NCBI RefSeq assembly: GCF_000473045.1
Contig: NZ_AXAY01000001.1
Location: forward strand, 535,500-599,499
Source of the DNA: Bradyrhizobium sp. WSM3983
GTDB taxonomy: Bacteria; Pseudomonadota; Alphaproteobacteria; Rhizobiales; Xanthobacteraceae
Reading direction: 5' to 3'
DNA: 64,000 nucleotides
A model generated the notes under the pieces. That model was not told the origin of the DNA and made no database searches. It worked only from the letters and a program-made list of their open reading frames with translations. Both the position numbers and the translations under genes were made by a program. Below are positions 21,601-29,162 of the stretch, in pieces (positions within the stretch are counted from its first letter, which is position 1; each line of letters begins with the position of its first letter).

Positions 21601-21759
21601 CAGCACGGAGACGTTGACCACCTTCACCGTGAAGAACGGATCTTCGGCGCGGCCGAGCTTCTGATAGGAGAAGAAGCCGGCGACGCCGAGCACCAGCATC
21701 AGGAACAGGACCAGCGTCGGATGGCTGACGGCCCAGGCCGAAAGGTTGAAGCGCTTCAT
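18622..21759 (-). CDS. RND-family efflux pump, inner-membrane transporter
   Basis: 1045-residue RND transporter of the HAE-1/AcrB-like class with 12 expected membrane helices and two large periplasmic loops. The proton-relay pair in TM4 is visible as LGLLVDDAIIAVEMM. The start at ATG 21759 (MKRFNLSAW) has GGAGAG upstream; an ATG 11 codons earlier is less likely. It should form a tripartite drug or solvent exporter with the adaptor encoded upstream, with an outer-membrane channel encoded elsewhere. A dispersed repeat sits between the two genes. Confidence 0.93.
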   Translation of the reverse strand: MKRFNLSAWAVSHPTLVLFLMLVLGVAGFFSYQKLGRAEDPFFTVKVVNVSVLWPGATAQEMQTQVADPIEKKIQELPYFEKVQTYSKPGFTALQVTFRDSTPPKDVPYLFYLLRKKLADVQGQLPAGILGPVVNDEFSDVDSILYMMTGDGADYAQLKKVSEGFRQRLLKVPGVTKVDVYGNQDERIFVEFSHAKLATLGITPQALFDSLAKQNNVTPAGTVETSSQRVPLRVTGALDGVKAVAETPVESNGRVFRLGDIATVTHGYVDPPSFVVRQEGKAAIGIGVVTAKGANILELGKDVEKATAEFMKAVPQGVDVRLIADQPKVVEHAVSEFVHSFMEALVIVLFVSFLALGWRTGIVVAMSVPLVLGIVFIVMNVMSLDLHRITLGALIIALGLLVDDAIIAVEMMVVKMEQGWDRMRAASFAWESTAFPMLTGTLVTAAGFLPIGFANSAVGEYAGSIFWIVAIALVASWFVAVIFTPYIGVKLLPEMKVHHNHDPHAVYETRMYRGLRAVVQWCVSHRITVVVATVGVFVASIVGFGHVQQQFFPLSERPELFLQLRLPEGTAFNVTEKAVKKAETLLKDDQDIETYTAYVGQGSPRFWLGLNPQLPNEAFAEIVIVAKGVEARERIKAKIENAAADGMLTEARVRVDRFNFGPPVGFPVQFRVIGPDANKVREIAYQVRDVMRENKNVKDVQLDWNEQSPYLKLVVDQDRARAMGLTPQDVSQALSMLISGAQVTTVRDGIEKVGVVARAVPSERLDLGGVGDLTITTRNGVAVPLQQIAKIEYAHEEPILWRRNRDMAITVRSDVVDGVQAPDVTSQITPKLQQIKDYLEPAYRIEPGGAFEESAKGNASIFILFPVMVMVMLTLLMIQLQSFSRLFLVFLTAPLGIVGASLGLNVANAPFGFVALLGLIALAGMIMRNAVILVDQIETDVSHGLTRREAIVEATVRRARPVVLTALAAILAMIPLSRSAFWGPMAITIMGGLFVATFLTLLYLPGLYALWFRKSLDEAGTPEQPAAPQHGSDDEHAIPLAEAAE

Positions 21760-21817
21760 CGCTCTCTCCGGAAAAAACGATCCAATTGCCAAAAACGACA
21801 GCCGCTCTGTTCAACCC

Positions 21818-21878
21818 GTCGTCGCGAGGCAGCGAAGCAATCCAGGGGGCTGGGCAGGTTCTGGATCGCTTCGCCGCT
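21818..21878. repeat. Dispersed repeat (GCGAAGCAATCCAG family) inside the efflux operon
   Basis: Inverted blocks GCGAAGCAATCCAG and CTGGATCGCTTCGC flank a G-rich loop. It fills the 178-base gap between the adaptor and pump genes and could act as an RNA hairpin adjusting relative expression, though it is of a common intergenic type. Confidence 0.7.
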
Positions 21879-21937
21879 TCAGCCTTCGCATTTGCGCTCA
21901 GGCCGAAACTCACCTCACACGACGGTACTCGTAAACT

Positions 21938-23044
21938 TTAGAAAGACAGCGACGACACGACCCGCACCTTCTGGCCGGGATCAAGTTTCTGGACACCGAG
22001 GGCGACGATCTTGGCGCCCTCTTCGACGCCGCTGGTGATGACGACGTCGTTGCTGTCGTAGGACTTCACCGCGACAGGCTTCAGCGTGACCGCGCCGTTG
22101 TCGTCGACGACATAGAAGGACGGCTTGCCGCCTTCGTTGAACAGCGCCGACAGCGGCAGCCGGGCGACGCGCTCGGTGGCAGCGTCCGACAGCGTCAGCG
22201 TCGCGGTCATGCCGAGCGAAACCTTGTCGTCGGCCTCGGGCAGCGAAAATTTGGCGAGATAGGTGCGCGTGGCCGGATCGGCGGTGGGCGCGATCTCGCG
22301 CAGCTTCGCCGTATATTTCTTGTCCGGCTCCGACCAAAGAGTGACGCTGGCGGCGCCCGACTTGGCACGTCCGACCAGCGTCTCAGGGATCGCGACGACC
22401 GCTTCCTTTTCGGCAAAGCGGGCGACGCGGATCGAGGCCTGGCCCGCGGCGACCACCTGGCCGGGCTCGATCAGCGTTGCGGTGACGACGCCACGGGCGT
22501 CGGCATTGAGCGTCGCGTACGAAAGAGAATTCTTGGTCAGCTCGACCGAGCGGACGGCGCGGTCGAGCCGCGCACGTGCCTCGTCGGCGGCGGCGCGGCT
22601 CGAATCCATCGCGGCATCGGTGGTCCAGCCCTTTGCCTTCAAATCCTTGGCGCGCTGCTCGGCAGCGGCGGCCTGGGCCAGCACGCCGGTGGCGGCGGTC
22701 TGCTCGGCGACGGCCTGCTCGGCCTGAAGCTTCAGATCGACCTCGTCGAGGGTGGCAAGCGCCTGCCCCACCTCGACGGTCTGGCCGACCTCGACCAGTC
22801 GCTTATCGACCTTGCCGGCGACGCGAAAACCGAGATCGCTCTCGATCCGGGGCCTGATGGTGCCGACGAAGCTGCGCTCCGGAGTCTCGGCATCATAATG
22901 GGCGGTTGCGACCAGGACCGGCCGCGGCGGGTCAGCCTTTTGCGCCACGGTATCATTACACCCGGCCAGCGCAGCGGCCATCAGAGCCAGCGATACACCC
23001 GCCAAGAGCTTGGAATAGCTGGACAAAACGGACCGAACGAACAT
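21938..23044 (-). CDS. RND efflux periplasmic adaptor (membrane fusion) lipoprotein
   Basis: 368-residue adaptor. The signal ends in a lipobox at about residues 26-29 (LAGC), so the mature protein is lipid-anchored. It has the lipoyl half-motifs (FRVAGKVDKRLVEVGQTV; VVTATLIEPGQVVAAGQ) either side of an Ala-rich alpha hairpin (about 105-175). A beta-barrel domain and membrane-proximal domain follow. It is the first gene of the efflux operon and bridges the pump to an outer-membrane channel. Confidence 0.92.
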   Translation of the reverse strand: MFVRSVLSSYSKLLAGVSLALMAAALAGCNDTVAQKADPPRPVLVATAHYDAETPERSFVGTIRPRIESDLGFRVAGKVDKRLVEVGQTVEVGQALATLDEVDLKLQAEQAVAEQTAATGVLAQAAAAEQRAKDLKAKGWTTDAAMDSSRAAADEARARLDRAVRSVELTKNSLSYATLNADARGVVTATLIEPGQVVAAGQASIRVARFAEKEAVVAIPETLVGRAKSGAASVTLWSEPDKKYTAKLREIAPTADPATRTYLAKFSLPEADDKVSLGMTATLTLSDAATERVARLPLSALFNEGGKPSFYVVDDNGAVTLKPVAVKSYDSNDVVITSGVEEGAKIVALGVQKLDPGQKVRVVSSLSF

Positions 23045-23089
23045 CGGAGGACACTCCCGCGCTGCAATAGGAGGAATGTCGACTAATTA

Positions 23090-23120
23090 CTGATAAAAGT
23101 CAATAATCGTCAATCATCAG
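23090..23120 (-). promoter_or_regulatory. Candidate TetR operator and promoter of the efflux operon
   Basis: Outer inverted repeat CTGAT...ATCAG (23090-23094/23116-23120) encloses two GTCAAT direct repeats ten bases apart (23099 and 23109). On the minus strand TTGACG followed after 18 bases by TAATTA could be a promoter for the adaptor gene, which starts 46 bases away. The A+T-rich stretch stands out from its surroundings. Confidence 0.45.
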
Positions 23121-23156
23121 AAAAGCGTGATCATTAGGGGGTGGTAACCCTTCTCC

Positions 23157-23280
23157 CGTCGCCCTGGCGAAAGCCGGGCCCATTACCCCTGAAGTCGGTT
23201 GCCGGAAGAATACGTCTCCCCACGCGCGCCCCAAGAGGAGCCGCGGGGTACGTCGCCCTGGCTTTGGCCAGGGCGACGTA
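23157..23280. repeat. Dispersed repeat (GTCGCCCTGG family) with terminal hairpin
   Basis: Contains CGTCGCCCTGGCGAAAGCC at one end and a strong hairpin, ACGTCGCCCTGG/CCAGGGCGACGT with a short loop, at 23250-23279. The hairpin is directly downstream of the MFS stop codon and might act as its terminator, though no clear U-run follows. Confidence 0.7.
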
Positions 23281-23283
23281 GGT

Positions 23284-24612
23284 TCACCGCCCCCGGTCGG
23301 CGAACTCGTGCTTGCTCTCGTGGCCGCCGATGAAGGCCAGGATGCCGGCCAATAGCGGCAGCACCGCGAGCACCAGAAGGCCGGTCGAGGTCTGGCCAGT
23401 GGCTTCCTTGACCCAGCCGATCAGATAGGGACCGCCGAAGCCGGCGAGGTTGCCGACCGAATTGATCAGCGCGATGGCGCCGGCAGCGGCCGTGCCGGAG
23501 AGCCAGGCGGTCGGCAGGGTCCAGAACACGCCGAAGCAGCAGAACACCCCGATCGCGGCGACTGTCAGCACCACCATGGTCATAGTGGGATCGGTGAGGT
23601 AGCTGGAGACGGCGAGCGCGACGGCGGTGAGCAGCAGCGGGGCGCCGACATGCATCACGCGCTCGCGCGTGGCATCCGAATGCCGCGCCCACAGGATCAT
23701 GGCGACGGTGCCGAACAGATAGGGAATCGCGGTGACGAAGCCGGTCTGGGCGTTGGTCAGGCCGAATGCCTTGACGATCTGCGGCAACCAGAACTGCATG
23801 CCATAGAGGGCGCCGACGAAGCCGAAATAGATCAGGCTGAGCGCGATCACCTTCGGCGACGACAGCGCTTCGCCGAGCGAGGGGTGCTTTACCGCCTGTT
23901 TGATTGCGATTTCGGAATCGAGCCGGGCCTTGAGCCAGGCTTTCTGCTCGGCCGAGAGCCAGTCCGCCTTCTCCGGCCTGTCAGTGAGGTAGAACCAGGT
24001 GACGATGCCGAGCAGCACCGAAGGGATGCCCTCGAGAATGAACAGCCACTGCCAGCCCTTCAGCCCCATCGCGCCGTCGAGCCCGAGCAAGAGGCCCGAG
24101 ATCGGCGCGCCGATCACGGTCGAGACCGGCACGGCGATCGCGAAGGCCGCGAGGAAGCGGCCGCGATATTCGGCCGGATACCAATAAGTGAGGTAGAGGA
24201 TGATGCCGGGAAAGAAGCCGGCTTCCGCCACGCCGAGCAGGAAGCGCAGCACGTAGAAGCTGGTCACGCCGCTCACCAGCGCCATCAGCGCCGAGATGAT
24301 GCCCCAGGTCACCATGATGCGGGCGATCCAGCGGCTCGCGCCGAACTTCTCCAGCGCGAGATTGCTCGGCACCTCGAAGATGAAATAGCCGATGAAGAAG
24401 ATGCCGGCGCCCCAGGAGAAGATCAACGGCGTGAACTTCAACTCGGCATTCATGGTCAGCGCGGCGAAGCCGAGATTGACGCGGTCGAGATAGGAGAAGA
24501 AGTAGGCCAGCACCAGGAACGGGATCAGGCGCCAGGAGATGGCGCGGATGGTCGATGTCTCGATTTCCGACTTGGCTCCTGTGGAACCGATATAGGTTGT
24601 GGTCTGGCTCAT
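23284..24612 (-). CDS. MFS transporter of the anion:cation symporter (ACS) family
   Basis: 442-residue carrier with about 12 membrane segments. The N-terminal signature RLIPFLVLAYFFSYLDRVN (residues 28-46), then the loop PAEYRGRFLAAF and LTDRPEKADWLS between the two halves, are typical of ACS transporters for organic anions such as tartrate, phthalate or sugar acids. The natural substrate cannot be told. It is transcribed alone; an RPE-like repeat lies just upstream and another repeat just downstream. Confidence 0.9.
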   Translation of the reverse strand: MSQTTTYIGSTGAKSEIETSTIRAISWRLIPFLVLAYFFSYLDRVNLGFAALTMNAELKFTPLIFSWGAGIFFIGYFIFEVPSNLALEKFGASRWIARIMVTWGIISALMALVSGVTSFYVLRFLLGVAEAGFFPGIILYLTYWYPAEYRGRFLAAFAIAVPVSTVIGAPISGLLLGLDGAMGLKGWQWLFILEGIPSVLLGIVTWFYLTDRPEKADWLSAEQKAWLKARLDSEIAIKQAVKHPSLGEALSSPKVIALSLIYFGFVGALYGMQFWLPQIVKAFGLTNAQTGFVTAIPYLFGTVAMILWARHSDATRERVMHVGAPLLLTAVALAVSSYLTDPTMTMVVLTVAAIGVFCCFGVFWTLPTAWLSGTAAAGAIALINSVGNLAGFGGPYLIGWVKEATGQTSTGLLVLAVLPLLAGILAFIGGHESKHEFADRGR

Positions 24613-24659
24613 GGCTTCCCCCGGTTTTTTGCTTTTGTGAGCTAGAAAGATTCTTGATT

Positions 24660-24708
24660 TGACGCGTTTTCTTCACGCGAACCGGTATCCACTTCGCTCG
24701 AAAACGCT
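24660..24708. repeat. RPE-like dispersed palindrome, intergenic copy
   Basis: 49-base element with GCGTTTTC/GAAAACGC ends. By eye it matches the copy at 4401-4449 at 44 of 49 positions. It lies between the MFS gene and the DUF2809 pseudogene. Confidence 0.85.
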
Positions 24709-24745
24709 TTCGCAGGCGGTTTTCAGCATCGTGGGCAAAGAGTCA

Positions 24746-25179
24746 ATGGAAGCCATGCAAGGAGCGCAGCCAGTCAACACCATTACGCTGCGACGGAAGA
24801 TGCTGATCCGAGCCGGGCTGGCGCTGGTGGCGATCGCCTGCGGGCTGTCCCTACGCTGGTACGGTTTTCCGCTCGGCCTTCCCGCCTTCGTGGTGAAGTA
24901 TGGCGGCTCGCTGCTGTGGTGTTGTTGCTGGTCGGGGCTTTGCTGCCGTGGCTGACACGAAGCCAACTCGCGGCCATCGCCGTTGCAATCGCGGTGGTCG
25001 TCGAGTTTTCGCGGTTGGTGCATACGCCGGGGCTCGACGCGTTCCGGCTCACTACGGCGGGCGCGCTGCTGCTCGGGCGCATCTTCTCGCTGTGGAATTT
25101 GGTTGCCTACCTCACCGGTGTCGTGGTCGGCCTCTGGCTCGATCGACTCATGGAGAAGCGCGGCGCGGGCAAAAGCTAG
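24746..25179 (+). pseudogene. DUF2809-family membrane protein gene, broken by a frameshift
   Basis: Two adjacent frames together spell one protein of the DUF2809 type. The first (from ATG 24746 or 24755) covers LIRAGLALVAIACG through FVVKYGGSLLW. The second, from about 24916, continues MVLLLVGALLPWLTRSQLAA to the end with three hydrophobic segments. Members of the family usually read straight across, with a Gly-containing link between LLW and MVLL; here the frame changes at about 24916. A net deletion not divisible by three is the simplest reading. Its stop overlaps the convergent TetR gene by four bases. A second copy of its C-terminal end lies at 27804-27947. Confidence 0.75.
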
Positions 25180-25727
25180 CCAGCCAGCTTTTTCCGGGTG
25201 GCGCGAAGAATCTCATCTGACAATTTGGGATCGCTCACCGCGCGGGCGAGCACGAGCGCCCCGACCAGAGAAACAAGAGTCACGATCGCATCCTCATCGC
25301 GCCGGCGTTGCCTGGTCCCCGAACCGATTCGTGCGCTGAGCCACCCGATCATGCCCTTCACGCCGGCGGTAAATCGTTCTCGCGCGCCTTGGCTTTGGCG
25401 CTGCATTTCAGAGCACAGCGCCGCAAACGGGCAGCCGCTTCCCGGGTCGTCCCGGTGCGCCGGCGAAAGATATTCCGAAACGTAGTCATCGACCGTGGTC
25501 GTTTCACAGAGCTCTCGTCCCTTGGAGGCGATTGCCTCGGCGACCGCTTCTTCGACAAGCCGCTGCTTGGAGCCGAATTGACTGTAGAGACCACCGTGGG
25601 TCATGCCGGCGGCCTCGGTCAGCGCGTCGACACCGACGCCGGAAATCCCGCGCTCCCGGATCAGGCGCGAGGCCGTCGTAAGAATTCGTTCGCGGTTGTC
25701 GGCCGCCTTTTCCTTGGAAACACGCAT
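25176..25727 (-). CDS. TetR-family regulator
   Basis: 183-residue TetR protein. The DNA-binding domain is at about residues 8-55 (ITTASRLIR region; GVGVDALTEAAGMTHGGLYS). The C-terminal domain has CPFAALCSEMQRQ, a pattern seen in NemR-like or quinone/aldehyde-responsive members with redox cysteines. The ATG at 25727 is chosen because the domain begins right after it. It is divergent from the SDR and quinone reductase genes and probably controls them through the repeats at 25764-25803. Confidence 0.88.
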   Translation of the reverse strand: MRVSKEKAADNRERILTTASRLIRERGISGVGVDALTEAAGMTHGGLYSQFGSKQRLVEEAVAEAIASKGRELCETTTVDDYVSEYLSPAHRDDPGSGCPFAALCSEMQRQSQGARERFTAGVKGMIGWLSARIGSGTRQRRRDEDAIVTLVSLVGALVLARAVSDPKLSDEILRATRKKLAG

Positions 25728-25763
25728 GTCGAAGGTCCTGATCAGAGGGTCTTGACATTTATA

Positions 25764-25803
25764 ATTACGATCATCATCTAATTCAATCATTACGATCGTC
25801 ATC
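25764..25803. promoter_or_regulatory. Candidate TetR operators: two ATTACGATC(A/G)TCATC repeats
   Basis: ATTACGATCATCATC (25764-25778) and ATTACGATCGTCATC (25789-25803) are direct repeats 25 bases apart. Each contains a near-palindrome around ACGATCGT. They fill the A+T-rich space between the TetR gene and the SDR gene, next to a TTGACA at 25752-25757. Confidence 0.55.
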
Positions 25804-25842
25804 AAAACTGGCAAGCGCAGCGTTGAACATCAGGAGAAGGTC

Positions 25843-26694
25843 ATGACCAAGGTAAAGATTGCTCTCGTGACAGGCGCCTCGTCGGGCATCGGCGAAGCCA
25901 CCGCACAGCGGCTCGCTGCGGACGGCTACAAGGTCTACGGCACCAGCAGACGCGGAGTTCAGGCAGGCAAGCGGTCGTTCGAGATGCTGGCCCTCGACGT
26001 GACCAGCGACGAATCCGTGGCGACGGCAGTTAGCGAGGTGATCCGGCGCGATGGTCGCATCGATCTGCTGGTGAATAACGCCGGATTCGGCGTTGCGCCC
26101 GCCGGAGCGGAGGAGAGCTCGATCGAGCAGGCGCGATCGATCTTCGAGACGAACTTTTTCGGGCTGATCCGGATGACGCGCGCTGTCCTGCCGCAGATGC
26201 GCCGCCAGGGCAGCGGACGCATCATCAATATCGGCTCTGTGCTCGGCTTTCTGCCGATGCCCTATGGGGCGCTCTATGCCGCGACCAAGCACGCGGTGGA
26301 AGGCTATTCGGAATCGCTCGACCACGAGCTGCGCACGCGGGGCATCAGGGTCTCCATCATCGAACCCGCGTACACGAAGACGCCATTCGACGCGAACTTC
26401 ATCGAGCCGGACGTCAAGCTCGACGAGTATCGCGAAGCGCGTGCGGGCGTAAGCAGGCGGGTGAATGAGGTCATGGCCACCGCGGAATCGCCGGATGTGG
26501 TCGCCGAAACCGTGTTGAAGGCGGCGAACGCGGCGCATCCGAAAATTCGATACGCAGCCGGCAAGCTCGCGAGCCGGCTGCGATTTCTTCGCAGATTTGC
26601 GCCCGCTGGCCTGGTCGATGCCGGGATTCGAAAGGACCTCCGGCTTGATGCACCGCAGGCGTCACAGTCCCCCCGTCCCGCACGAGCTTTTTGA
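25843..26694 (+). CDS. Short-chain dehydrogenase/reductase
   Basis: 283-residue classical SDR. The cofactor motif TGASSGIG is at residues 10-17, NNAG near 80 and the catalytic Ser plus YAATK near 147-151. The region after the catalytic motif is extended with an Arg-rich C-terminal tail. It should reduce or oxidise a carbonyl/alcohol with NAD(P)H; the substrate is unknown. It has GGAGAAGG upstream and is followed by the quinone reductase-like gene, and the pair is divergent from the TetR gene, a common detoxification arrangement. Confidence 0.9.
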   Translation: MTKVKIALVTGASSGIGEATAQRLAADGYKVYGTSRRGVQAGKRSFEMLALDVTSDESVATAVSEVIRRDGRIDLLVNNAGFGVAPAGAEESSIEQARSIFETNFFGLIRMTRAVLPQMRRQGSGRIINIGSVLGFLPMPYGALYAATKHAVEGYSESLDHELRTRGIRVSIIEPAYTKTPFDANFIEPDVKLDEYREARAGVSRRVNEVMATAESPDVVAETVLKAANAAHPKIRYAAGKLASRLRFLRRFAPAGLVDAGIRKDLRLDAPQASQSPRPARAF

Positions 26695-26750
26695 CGGCAC
26701 GCGGGCGCCCCGCTACCGGCGTAGACCCATCGGACACAGAGAACAGAGAC

Positions 26751-27752
26751 ATGAAAGCGCTCATCTTCAAGCGTTATGGCAAGGCCAATCAGCTTGCTTT
26801 CATCGATACGCCCCGGCCGACGCCGAAGCCGGATGAAATTCTCGTTCAGGTCCACGCCGCCGGTTTGAATCCGATCGACAACATGATTCCAAAAGGAATG
26901 TTCAAGCCCATCCTGCACTTTCAGCTCCCGGCCGCATTGGGCAGCGACTTGGCTGGCGTCGTGGTGGAGGTCGGAAATCGCGTTACCCGATTCAAGCCGG
27001 GCGATGAGATCTTCGCCAGCATCTTCGACCTGGGCACGGGCGCGCTTGCTGAATTCGCGGTCGTTCCCGAGACTGCCGCCGCGCTCAAGCCGCCCAACCT
27101 GGACTTTGTGCAAGCGGCCTCCATCCCGATGGTCGCACTAACGTCGTGGCAAGCGCTGACGGAGCGTGCGCGCCTCAAGCCCGGCCAAAAGGTTTTCATT
27201 CCCGCAGGATCCGGCGGGATCGGCACCTTCGCGATCCAACTTGCGAAATATCTCGGAGCGAAGGTGGGAACGACAACCAGCAGCGGAAACGTGGACCTGG
27301 TGCGGAGCCTCGGAGCCGATGACGTGGTTGATTACAACAAGCAGCAGTTTGAGACCGTGCTGCGGGACTATGATGCCGTGCTGGGCACAATCAGGGGCGA
27401 CGCAATCGAGAAATCCCTTGGGATATTGAAGCGTGGAAGCACCGTCCTCTCGCTCATCGGGCCCCCGGATGCTGCATTCGCCCGTGCCCGCGGCATGAAC
27501 TTCTTCATGGTGTTCCTGTTCGGCTTGCTGAGCCGCAAGATCATTCGCTGCGCCCGAAAACGCGGCGCCGAATATTCATTCCTGTTTGTGCATCCAGATG
27601 GCGGTCAGCTCTCGCAGATCGGCGAGATTCTCAAGGCGGGCCGCATTCGGCCGGTGATCGACAAGGTCTTTCCATTCGCGGAGGCCAAGGAAGCCCTTGG
27701 CTACCTTGCGAAGGGCAGGGCCAAGGGGAAAGTCGTCGTCCAGATGAGGTGA
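26751..27752 (+). CDS. NADP-dependent quinone oxidoreductase-like (zinc-independent MDR) protein
   Basis: 333-residue medium-chain reductase. The catalytic N-domain starts MKALIFKRYGKANQL; the Rossmann motif GSGGIGTFAIQLAKYLGA is near residue 146. The zinc-ligand cysteines of alcohol dehydrogenases are absent, as in QOR and AST-type enzymes. The ATG at 26751 is used because the family begins exactly there, although 20 more codons are open. It follows the SDR gene by 56 bases and is probably co-transcribed under the TetR regulator. Confidence 0.88.
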   Translation: MKALIFKRYGKANQLAFIDTPRPTPKPDEILVQVHAAGLNPIDNMIPKGMFKPILHFQLPAALGSDLAGVVVEVGNRVTRFKPGDEIFASIFDLGTGALAEFAVVPETAAALKPPNLDFVQAASIPMVALTSWQALTERARLKPGQKVFIPAGSGGIGTFAIQLAKYLGAKVGTTTSSGNVDLVRSLGADDVVDYNKQQFETVLRDYDAVLGTIRGDAIEKSLGILKRGSTVLSLIGPPDAAFARARGMNFFMVFLFGLLSRKIIRCARKRGAEYSFLFVHPDGGQLSQIGEILKAGRIRPVIDKVFPFAEAKEALGYLAKGRAKGKVVVQMR

Positions 27753-27761
27753 GGTCACCCG

Positions 27762-27808
27762 ACGCTCGCTCCGCCAGCTGAAACCGCTCGAAGCGGTCGA
27801 GCTCGCCC
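27762..27808 (-). pseudogene. Remnant of the C-terminal end of a YcaQ-like gene
   Basis: 47 bases match the end of the YcaQ-type gene (30116-30162) at 40 positions by eye. Read on the minus strand they give ELDRFERFQLAE against ELERFERFQLAE in the intact gene. The stop codon of the intact gene (TGA) is CGA here, and upstream coding sequence is absent because a DUF2809-like tail begins at 27804. It is a short scar, not a gene. Confidence 0.65.
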
Positions 27809-27947
27809 GTTGCTGTTAGGGCGGATCTTCTCGCTGCGAAATTTGTTAGCTTACCTGATCGGTGTTGCGGCCGGCATCTGCATCACGAGATTGGTCGCCC
27901 TGCGGAGCAAGCTCATCTCGCAAGAGACCGGCTCGACCCGCGAATGA
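27804..27947 (+). pseudogene. Remnant of the C-terminal end of a DUF2809-family gene
   Basis: The frame reads LLLGRIFSLRNLLAYLIGV and on to a TGA at 27945, with no start codon region or N-terminal part. It aligns with LLLGRIFSLWNLVAYLTGV of the broken DUF2809 gene at 25066-25179; 19 of 31 aligned residues are identical. It contains TTA codons unusual for this G+C-rich window. It overlaps the 3' end of the LacI-type gene. It abuts the YcaQ-like remnant at 27804-27808. Confidence 0.65.
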
Positions 27948-28947
27948 TCAGCTCCGTCGGCACGGTGAGACCACGGCCGCGCTCGATTTCGTCGCCGCGC
28001 ATCCGCTCCAGCAGCATTGTCGCTGCGTGGCGGCCCATCGCCGCCAGATCCCACTCGATCGCGGTGATCGGCGGGGTATGCAGTTCAGCCAGGTCGGAAT
28101 CGCTCCCGGCCACCACGGAAATCCCATCCCCAACGTCAATGCTCATCGTCCGCAGCGCTCTCAGGCAGCCGCCGAGCATGTCCATAGCCGCGACGAAGAG
28201 CGCCGTCGGCGGATCCGCGAGATTCATGAGCGACGCCGTCGCCCGATAGGCGTCTTCGCTCGAGAGCACATTGTGTCGTAACAGCCTCGAATCCGGCGTG
28301 ATGCCCGCCGCCGAATACGCCTCACGGAATCCCTCCAGGCGGCTGCGCGACGGAAAGGCCTTGATATCGCCGACCAGCATGGCGATCCGCCGGTGCCCGA
28401 GACCGAGCAGATGGCTGGTCGCAAGGCGTGCGCCCAGGCGATGATCGGCCGTGACGCGATCGAGCGCCTCGATGCTGTCTCTGTCGATAAGCAAGACCGG
28501 CATCGGAGCCTCCGCCAGCGCCTGGCGCACGTCCCGGTGCGCCTCATCACTCAGCGTCATCATCACGCCATCCACCCGGCGCCTGCGGAAGGCGCGCAGC
28601 AAGGAGATCTCGACTTCGGGGCGGTTGGTCGTGCTCGCCAGAAGCAGGGTATATCCGGCCTCGCGCAGGACCGCCTCGGCCTCCTTGATGAAGAGCGCGA
28701 AGCGCGGGATGTCGAAGTCGCGAATGGCGCAGGCCACGAGCCGCGACCGTCCCGCGCGCATGCTCTGCGCCGTGACGTCGACCTCATAGCCGAGATCGGC
28801 CATGGCCCTTTCGACGCGCTCGCGCAGCTCTCTGGTCACCGTGGGACGATCGTTGAGTACACGGGATACCGTGCCGACCGCGACGCCGGCCGCTCGGGCC
28901 ACGTCCCTGACTTTCACGGTTTGCGGGCGGCGAGGCTGCGACGTCAT
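27913..28947 (-). CDS. LacI-family transcriptional regulator
   Basis: 344-residue LacI-type repressor. The helix-turn-helix and hinge are at residues 10-60 (VKVRDVARAAGVAVGTVSRV). A periplasmic-binding-protein-like sensor domain follows (SHLLGLGHRRIAMLVGD, PTALFVAAMDMLGGCL). It is divergent from the oxidoreductase gene at 29163 and two perfect TGAACCGGTTCA palindromes lie between them. It probably represses both itself and that gene; the effector is unknown. Its 3' end runs over the DUF2809 remnant. Confidence 0.92.
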   Translation of the reverse strand: MTSQPRRPQTVKVRDVARAAGVAVGTVSRVLNDRPTVTRELRERVERAMADLGYEVDVTAQSMRAGRSRLVACAIRDFDIPRFALFIKEAEAVLREAGYTLLLASTTNRPEVEISLLRAFRRRRVDGVMMTLSDEAHRDVRQALAEAPMPVLLIDRDSIEALDRVTADHRLGARLATSHLLGLGHRRIAMLVGDIKAFPSRSRLEGFREAYSAAGITPDSRLLRHNVLSSEDAYRATASLMNLADPPTALFVAAMDMLGGCLRALRTMSIDVGDGISVVAGSDSDLAELHTPPITAIEWDLAAMGRHAATMLLERMRGDEIERGRGLTVPTELIIRGSSRSLAR

Positions 28948-28956
28948 GCTCCCACA

Positions 28957-28968
28957 TGAACCGGTTCA
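28957..28968. promoter_or_regulatory. LacI-type operator 1, TGAACCGGTTCA
   Basis: Perfect 12-base palindrome with the central CG typical of LacI-family operators. It lies ten bases upstream of the regulator start codon, fitting autorepression. Confidence 0.75.
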
Positions 28969-29051
28969 CTATTTTAAGCAAGTCTCTCGGCCACTATCTA
29001 CCGAAATATTAGCCAGCTCTGATATTGCGGGAGTAAGATTGTCTCGGATGA

Positions 29052-29063
29052 TGAACCGGTTCA
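29052..29063. promoter_or_regulatory. LacI-type operator 2, TGAACCGGTTCA
   Basis: Second perfect copy, here extended to ATGAACCGGTTCAT. It is 95 bases from operator 1, about nine helical turns, and about 100 bases upstream of the oxidoreductase start. Confidence 0.75.
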
Positions 29064-29162
29064 TTGACTCCGGCGCCGAACTTGGCACAATGGCCGCGAT
29101 GAAGCCGTGCGCGGAGAGGAGACCTCACCCTTTCCGTCGAGCGGTCCGGAGAAGTTGCAGCC

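Noticed and set aside
20599..22038. 479-codon plus-strand frame opposite the RND pump gene
   Set aside because: Antisense shadow of a conserved transporter gene, with no start signal or domain.
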